NCBI GenBank assembly: GCA_900545185.1
Contig: UQYH01000093.1
Span: forward strand, 1 to 8,460
Direction of reading: 5' to 3'
DNA: 8,460 bases
Origin: an uncultured Eubacteriales bacterium
GTDB taxonomy: Bacteria; Bacillota; Clostridia; UBA1381; UBA9506
In this document: positions 5,152 to 8,460 of the stretch, one piece after another
How positions within the stretch are numbered: the first letter of the stretch is position 1
Layout: every line of letters starts with the position of its first letter
Made by a program: the position numbers and the translations under genes
The notes under the pieces: generated by a model
What the model was told of the DNA's origin: nothing
What the model saw: the letters and a program-made list of their open reading frames with translations, nothing else
Databases searched by the model: none

Positions 5152-6359
5152 ACAGAATCCAAAAAGCAATCGCGCTGAGTTGCCTTCTTATGCTGTTTGC
5201 TGTGCAGGCTGCCGGATGCTCCGCCAAAAAGGACAGCTTGGTATTAAATGTATATAACTGGGGCGAATACATATCGGACGGTTCGGAGGGCACCCTGGAT
5301 GTGAACGCCGAATTTGAAAAATACTATTATGAAACGCATGGCCAAAAATTAAAGGTGAATTACACCACCTACGCCAGCAATGAGGACATGTACAACAAGC
5401 TGTCGAGCGGTGCGGCCGTGTATGATATTGTCATCCCCTCCGATTATATGATTGAGAAAATGATTCGGGAAAACATGCTGCTTCCGCTGAACTATGACAA
5501 CATCCCCAACTACCAATACATTGATGAAAAATATAAATATGCCTATTATGACCCCGAATCGGCCTACTCGGTTCCTTACACCTGCGGTTATGTCGGCATT
5601 ATTTATAACACGGCCATGCTGGAGGAGGCCCCGACCGACTGGGACTGCATGTGGGACGAACGCTACAGCGGACAGATTTTACAGTTTAACAATCCGCGTG
5701 ACGCCTTCGGTACGGCCATGTATTACAAAGGAATTGATGTAAACACCACGGACGAAGCCGACTGGAACGAAGCGCAGGCTTTACTGAAACAGCAAAAGCC
5801 GCTTGTGCAAAGCTATGTAATGGATGAAATCTTTAACAAAATGAAAAACGGTTCGGCTGCCGTATCCTCCTATTACGCCGGTGATTTTTTAACCATGTAT
5901 GAGGATAATGAGGATTTGGCGTTTATCTATCCCGAAAGCGGCACCAACATTTTCGTGGATGCCATGTGCATCCCCTCTGTAGCGCGGCATAAGGAGATTG
6001 CCGAGGAATATATAAACTTTCTGCTTTCGGAGGATATCGCCGTAGCCAACGCCGAACAGACCTATTATGCTTCGCCGAATGTTTTGGTGCGCGAAAGCGA
6101 GACCTATATTGAGGATATGAGCGAGGTACACGAGGATGTTATGGAAATCCTCTATCCCACACAAGAGGTGCCCTCTACCTATTATCAAAACTTAGATCCC
6201 GAAACCACGGCCTATATGAACAGTCTTTGGGAAGGGCTTAAGGTAGAAAGCGCCGCAGCGCCGGGCGTGTATATTTTTGCCGGCGTAATTGTATTGCTGC
6301 TTATTGTGATGATGCTGTACAAATGGCTGCAAAACAAGGTGAACAGCCGATATTATTAA
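5148..6359 (+). CDS. potD: Polyamine-binding lipoprotein PotD with a C-terminal membrane helix
   Basis: Encodes 403 aa. This is the extracellular receptor that captures spermidine or putrescine and hands it to PotB/PotC. Residues 1-23 form a lipoprotein signal peptide with the AAGC lipobox and acylated Cys24. The fold matches bacterial family 1 polyamine receptors: VYNWGEY (35-41) corresponds to the WTEY ligand site of E. coli PotD, PSDY (97-100) to its Ser/Tyr pair, and NIFVDAMCIP (267-276) keeps the key Asp (271), although Phe replaces the Trp at the site two residues before it. Changes in aromatic contacts could shift preference between putrescine and spermidine. After the receptor ends at about 367, an extra helix (roughly 373-392, AGVIVLLLIVMML) with a basic tail KWLQNKVNSRYY follows, so the protein may be anchored at both ends. 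The ribosome binding site AAGGAGG (5134-5140) lies 7 nt before the ATG. It is the last gene of the operon. Confidence 0.92.
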   Translation: MNRIQKAIALSCLLMLFAVQAAGCSAKKDSLVLNVYNWGEYISDGSEGTLDVNAEFEKYYYETHGQKLKVNYTTYASNEDMYNKLSSGAAVYDIVIPSDYMIEKMIRENMLLPLNYDNIPNYQYIDEKYKYAYYDPESAYSVPYTCGYVGIIYNTAMLEEAPTDWDCMWDERYSGQILQFNNPRDAFGTAMYYKGIDVNTTDEADWNEAQALLKQQKPLVQSYVMDEIFNKMKNGSAAVSSYYAGDFLTMYEDNEDLAFIYPESGTNIFVDAMCIPSVARHKEIAEEYINFLLSEDIAVANAEQTYYASPNVLVRESETYIEDMSEVHEDVMEILYPTQEVPSTYYQNLDPETTAYMNSLWEGLKVESAAAPGVYIFAGVIVLLLIVMMLYKWLQNKVNSRYY

Positions 6360-6369
6360 ACGATGCATA

Positions 6370-6411
6370 CCGCGTCCTCCGGCAAGGGTACAACCGAGCC
6401 GGGGGACGCGG
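6370..6411 (+). terminator. Long GC-rich hairpin after potD, no U tract
   Basis: CCGCGTCCTCCGGC (6370-6383) pairs with GCCGGGGGACGCGG (6398-6411): 14 bp with one G-U pair and a 14-nt loop, starting 10 bp after the potD stop. No T run follows on either strand. It may be a non-canonical terminator or a 3' mRNA stabiliser. A weaker hairpin, ATCTGT/ACAGAT (6413-6418 with 6433-6438), follows. Confidence 0.5.
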
Positions 6412-6450
6412 GATCTGTGTGCCTTCGTGCTGACAGATGAAAAGCCATAA

Positions 6451-6479
6451 AATATAGCAAATAAATGTGTAAATGTCAA
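6451..6479 (-). promoter_or_regulatory. Consensus promoter pointing into the 3' end of the pot operon
   Basis: On the minus strand: TTGACA (6479-6474), a 17-bp spacer ending in TGC (extended -10), and TATATT (6456-6451). Transcripts would start about 6444 and run antisense to potD. No minus-strand gene lies downstream, so it is either a source of antisense RNA or a promoter orphaned by rearrangement. Confidence 0.6.
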
Positions 6480-6490
6480 GAGTAAATGCG

Positions 6491-6510
6491 AAAATAATTT
6501 AAAATAATTT
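6491..6510. repeat. Tandem 10-bp repeat, two copies
   Basis: AAAATAATTT occurs twice head to tail, exactly, 15 bp beyond the transposase stop codon. It is a low-complexity AT-rich sequence and no function is evident. Confidence 0.6.
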
Positions 6511-6525
6511 AATTTTATCCGTTTT

Positions 6526-7557
6526 TCACAAAAGCGCGGCCATTTCTTCGGCGAAAATGTCAGCGGAACAACGATAACCGAAATTTTTTCGCGGGTAATT
6601 ATTTATCCAATCGTTAAGGGATAATAATTCTTTATTGGAATGTTTTTCAAAGTTTGTTCCTTTGGGGAAATGGCGGCGCACCATTTTATTTATATTTTCA
6701 TTTGTTCCGCGCTCCCAACTACTGTAAGGGTGACAATAGTACGCCTGTGTTCGTTTGCCGCCGAAAACTGATTTTTCTATTCCGAGCGCGTCGGCAAATT
6801 CTGAACCGTTATCAACAGTTATTGTTTTAAACACTTTCGGGAAAAGTTTTCGGAAATTCTTTTCAAGTTTATCAAGCGCAGATACAACACATTCCGCCGA
6901 CTTTGACTTTATAGGTATAACAATTTCGTTTCGGGTTTTCCGCTCCGATAATACAAGAAGCGTCTTGTTTGTTTTCTTTTTACCTTCTACACAATCCATT
7001 TCCCAATGTCCGAATTCTTCACGTGTTAAAATATCTTCCGGGCGGTTCTCTATGCTTTCGCCCGCTGAACGGCGTTTTTGTTTTACTCTGTGATAATGTC
7101 GGTTTGATTTCTTCCCCTTTACGGGTAGATTTTTATTTGTGAGATGAAGGAAAATTCCTTTTTCAATATAGCTGTAAAAGGTACTTACGCATATAGTTGT
7201 CTTAAAGACAATTCCTTTTGCTTTTATTTCACCCAAAACGGCGGCGGGTGAATACTTTTCCTTTATTATTTTATTTTCTATGTATTGCGCGAATTCTAAA
7301 TCTGCACCGATTTTTAATTCCGCACCTTTGGCGGCTAAATTTTCGCGGTATTTGCTTTGTGCTATGTCGGGGCTGTATCTTTCTTCGGTTGTATAGTCTG
7401 TGTTTAAATGCTCATATTGTCCCCGCTTGATTTCTCTATATACAGACGATATATGTTTATGAAGGAAAACGGCAATTTCAGACGGCTTTTTACCCGCTTT
7501 CAAGTAGGCTTCTAATTGTAATCTGTCATTTTCCGAAAAGTGTTTGAATTTCCGCAT
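6526..7557 (-). CDS. IS30-family transposase
   Basis: Encodes 343 aa from ATG 7557, with GGAGG (7570-7566) 8 nt upstream. An in-frame TTG at 7572 lies within that ribosome binding site and is rejected. The protein would cut and join the ends of its element. An N-terminal HTH (about 10-45, with PSEIAVFLHKHISSVYREIKRG) binds DNA. The catalytic rve/DDE core gives GHWEMDCVEG (Asp188), TVDNGSEFA (Asp249) and WERGTNENINKMVRRHFPKG (Glu287), then LNDWINNYPRKNFGY at the end, all typical of IS30. Asp249 and Glu287 are 37 residues apart instead of the usual 33, owing to a few extra residues around IEKSVFGGK. The gene looks intact. I could not find convincing terminal inverted repeats close to its ends. 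It converges on potD and follows small accessory genes, so it may belong to a larger mobile element. Confidence 0.92.
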   Translation of the reverse strand: MRKFKHFSENDRLQLEAYLKAGKKPSEIAVFLHKHISSVYREIKRGQYEHLNTDYTTEERYSPDIAQSKYRENLAAKGAELKIGADLEFAQYIENKIIKEKYSPAAVLGEIKAKGIVFKTTICVSTFYSYIEKGIFLHLTNKNLPVKGKKSNRHYHRVKQKRRSAGESIENRPEDILTREEFGHWEMDCVEGKKKTNKTLLVLSERKTRNEIVIPIKSKSAECVVSALDKLEKNFRKLFPKVFKTITVDNGSEFADALGIEKSVFGGKRTQAYYCHPYSSWERGTNENINKMVRRHFPKGTNFEKHSNKELLSLNDWINNYPRKNFGYRCSADIFAEEMAALL

Positions 7558-7577
7558 TGCTATTTCCTCCAATATAA

Positions 7578-7606
7578 AAGCAGCCCCCGAATTTTTGGGA
7601 CTGCTT
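7578..7606 (-). terminator. Hairpin terminator or attenuator between the 58-aa gene and the transposase
   Basis: Read on the minus strand, AAGCAGTCCC (7606-7597) pairs with GGGGCTGCTT (7587-7578) with one G-U pair and a 9-nt loop, followed by TTATAT. The U tract is short, so termination may be partial. It would limit read-through into the transposase, whose ribosome binding site follows 8 nt later. Confidence 0.55.
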
Positions 7607-7612
7607 AAAGAA

Positions 7613-7789
7613 TTATTTGTCGTTCGCGGCTATATCTGCCCGTATAAGCTGTTTAATATAACCCGCCTTATTTGGTACGCTTTCAAGCTTTTTTATAATG
7701 TCGGCTTCTGTTGTGGTTATGCAATCAATTTTAAATTGCTTTTTATACTTCTTTGCGTACCGTTCTTGTGGTGTTAATTTTCTTTCCAT
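7613..7789 (-). CDS. Small basic protein, possible ribbon-helix-helix type, of mobile-element kind
   Basis: Encodes 58 aa from ATG 7789, with GGAGGG (7801-7796) 6 nt upstream; an in-frame start at 7825 lies inside the preceding gene and is less likely. The first 20 residues are very basic (KLTPQERYAKKYKKQF), followed by a beta-like KIDCITTT and two helices, ADIIKKLESV and KAGYIKQLIRADI. That strand-helix-helix order, and the phrase GYIKQLIR, are typical of short ribbon-helix-helix-like proteins encoded by phages, plasmids and integrative elements in Firmicutes. This is from memory, and no role has been shown. It lies 13 nt downstream of the 55-aa gene in the same operon and is followed by a hairpin. 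Confidence 0.75.
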   Translation of the reverse strand: MERKLTPQERYAKKYKKQFKIDCITTTEADIIKKLESVPNKAGYIKQLIRADIAANDK

Positions 7790-7802
7790 TGCAAGCCCTC
7801 CG

Positions 7803-7970
7803 TTAAAATATATTATTTTCGGCAATATATTTTTTTAAATCGTCTATTGTTTTACAAATTTCCTTCGGAACGCTATAAGAAACACCAAGCTTTGAAATGT
7901 CAGTTTTAATGTTCCAAGTGTTCGCCGTTTCCGTTATGGTATAAATGTGTTTGCCTTTTTCGATTTTCAT
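7803..7970 (-). CDS. 55-aa hypothetical protein
   Basis: Encodes 55 aa from ATG 7970, with AGGAGGT (7986-7980) 9 nt upstream, a strong site that argues for a real gene despite its size. The sequence starts MKIEKGKHIYTITETANTW and continues with a second strand-rich part (LGVSYSVPKEI) and a C-terminal helix (TIDDLKKYIAE). It looks like a compact beta-beta-alpha fold with no membrane segment. Similar tiny proteins occur in Firmicute mobile elements, but I cannot name the family. The stop is 13 nt before the start of the 58-aa gene, so the two are probably co-translated from the promoter at 8239-8267. Confidence 0.7.
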   Translation of the reverse strand: MKIEKGKHIYTITETANTWNIKTDISKLGVSYSVPKEICKTIDDLKKYIAENNIF

Positions 7971-7996
7971 TTTCTGCTTACCTCCTATCCGGCATA

Positions 7997-8025
7997 TTGA
8001 CTTTTTTATATAAATATGCTATAAT
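7997..8025 (+). promoter_or_regulatory. Rightward consensus promoter facing the small-gene operon (antisense)
   Basis: TTGACT (7997-8002), a 17-bp spacer ending in TGC (extended -10), and a perfect TATAAT (8020-8025). Transcription would start near 8032, at the edge of the palindrome 8038-8055, and run antisense to the 43-aa gene. No plus-strand gene is evident downstream. Confidence 0.6.
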
Positions 8026-8037
8026 AGGGCTTATGAG

Positions 8038-8055
8038 GGGCGGAAGCTTCCGCCC
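8038..8055. repeat. 18-bp perfect palindrome between two small genes
   Basis: GGGCGGAAGCTTCCGCCC is its own reverse complement and sits 17 bp beyond the 43-aa gene stop codon. No T run follows on either strand (a TTTT appears 8 bp to the right). As RNA it folds into a tight GC hairpin, and as DNA it could bind a dimeric regulator. Its GC richness contrasts with the AT-rich surroundings. Confidence 0.7.
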
Positions 8056-8072
8056 TCTCTGCCTTTTAGCAT

Positions 8073-8204
8073 TTACTTGCTATTTGGTTTAGCCTTGCTT
8101 GATGTCGGCTTTTTAAGTGTTATTGTAACTTTAACATTTTGAACGGTGTTGTTACTTTCAACTGCTTTTGCCAAGTCTTGCAGGGCTTTTGTTATGTTCT
8201 GCAT
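8073..8204 (-). CDS. 43-aa hypothetical protein
   Basis: Encodes 43 aa from ATG 8204, with AAGGAGG (8220-8214) 9 nt upstream. An amphipathic helix (about 3-17, ITKALQDLAKAVESN) is followed by a strand NVKVTITL (23-30) and a Lys/Ser/Pro-rich tail. The family is not recognised. It is the first gene after a perfect sigma-A promoter, at a distance of about 28 nt from the expected transcript start. That position, together with the ribosome binding site, is the main support for a real gene. Its downstream neighbour is the 18-bp palindrome and then the 55-aa gene. Confidence 0.65.
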   Translation of the reverse strand: MQNITKALQDLAKAVESNNTVQNVKVTITLKKPTSSKAKPNSK

Positions 8205-8238
8205 TTTTTGTTTCCTCCTTTCCTTACCTTATGTATAT

Positions 8239-8267
8239 ATTATATCATAGTCGTACACCTATGTCAA
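8239..8267 (-). promoter_or_regulatory. Perfect consensus promoter of the small-gene operon
   Basis: On the minus strand: TTGACA (8267-8262), a 17-bp spacer ending in TGA (extended -10), and TATAAT (8244-8239). It lies between the Xre-type gene's terminator and the 43-aa gene. A promoter this strong in a mobile element is often under repressor control, and the neighbouring Xre protein is a natural candidate (inference). Confidence 0.88.
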
Positions 8268-8297
8268 TGCCTTTTGCGAAAAAAGTTTAAAAAAATA

Positions 8298-8332
8298 CAA
8301 AAAATTTCGGGCTTGAATTTATCAACGCCCGA
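8298..8332 (-). terminator. Intrinsic terminator of the Xre-type gene
   Basis: On the minus strand TCGGGC (8332-8327) and TTGA (8325-8322), with one bulged base between them, pair with TCAA and GCCCGA (8316-8307) around a 5-nt loop. AATTTTTTG and a second T run follow. Confidence 0.85.
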
Positions 8333-8333
8333 T

Positions 8334-8459
8334 TTATTGTTCTTCCGCGTCTTCCTCCGAAAGAAGCCACGACAATTCAACTTTTAACACTTTTGAAAAT
8401 ACCTTTAATTCGTAGTCGGTAACAAAGCGCGTTCCGATTTCTATTCTTGAAATGCTGTC
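8334..8459 (-). CDS. Xre-family (Cro/CI HTH) transcriptional regulator, C-terminal part
   Basis: Only the last 41 residues are in the window; the gene continues past the right edge. The visible part starts at DSISRIEIGTRFVTDYEL, which matches the end of helix 3 and helix 4 of Cro/CI-type HTH domains (the S-R-I-E-x-G-x-R motif). It continues with VFSKVLKVELSWLLSEEDAEEQ, the usual helix 5 and short acidic tail. Proteins of this type are DNA-binding repressors controlling phage and integrative-element promoters. Stop and terminator are intact. The family is clear, while the full length and any extra domain are unknown. Confidence 0.8.
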   Translation of the reverse strand, partial: DSISRIEIGTRFVTDYELKVFSKVLKVELSWLLSEEDAEEQ

Positions 8460-8460
8460 C

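Noticed and set aside
6440..7612. IS30 terminal inverted repeats from the AAATAATT similarity between 6492-6510 and 7611-7620
   Set aside because: The match is a short AT-rich string only; no extended complementary ends or target duplication can be seen.

Overview
The window looks like a low-to-mid-GC Gram-positive Firmicute, most likely a Clostridia-type gut anaerobe. The evidence is strong AGGAGG-type ribosome binding sites, sigma-A promoters with 17-bp spacers and extended -10 TGN, ATGA-overlapping genes, and a lipoprotein-type solute-binding protein. The taxon is an inference; no marker gene is present.

Left part (1-900, mostly minus strand): a tRNA with CAT anticodon has a near-perfect promoter and a downstream terminator. 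Beyond it is a short YjdF-family (DUF2992) gene preceded by about 100 nt of structured RNA, which I read as a yjdF-type (azaaromatic) riboswitch acting on the ribosome binding site. Further upstream is a small unknown gene with a GTG start. A divergent promoter pair at 959-1044 separates these genes from a plus-strand SGNH/GDSL hydrolase (1083-1889).

Centre (1890-6412): a strong promoter (1959-1987) transcribes about 370 nt of dense hairpins ending in a textbook terminator (2332-2363), 36 nt before a complete polyamine ABC transporter operon. The operon is potA (ATPase), potB and potC (permeases) and potD (lipoprotein solute receptor), with gaps of 2, -4 and -4 nt. PotA would power the PotB/PotC channel, and PotD would deliver spermidine or putrescine from outside. 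The structured leader matches no riboswitch class I can recall. It is either a new attenuator of the transporter or a free-standing small RNA, and is the most interesting object here. PotD also carries an unusual C-terminal membrane helix.

Right part (6413-8460, all genes on the minus strand, more AT-rich): a mobile-element segment. Reading leftwards it holds the 3' end of an Xre-type repressor, a terminator, a consensus promoter, a 43-aa gene, an 18-bp palindrome, a 55-aa gene, a 58-aa gene (possibly ribbon-helix-helix) and an IS30-family transposase that converges on potD. Two further consensus promoters point against these genes or against the pot operon and may make antisense RNA.
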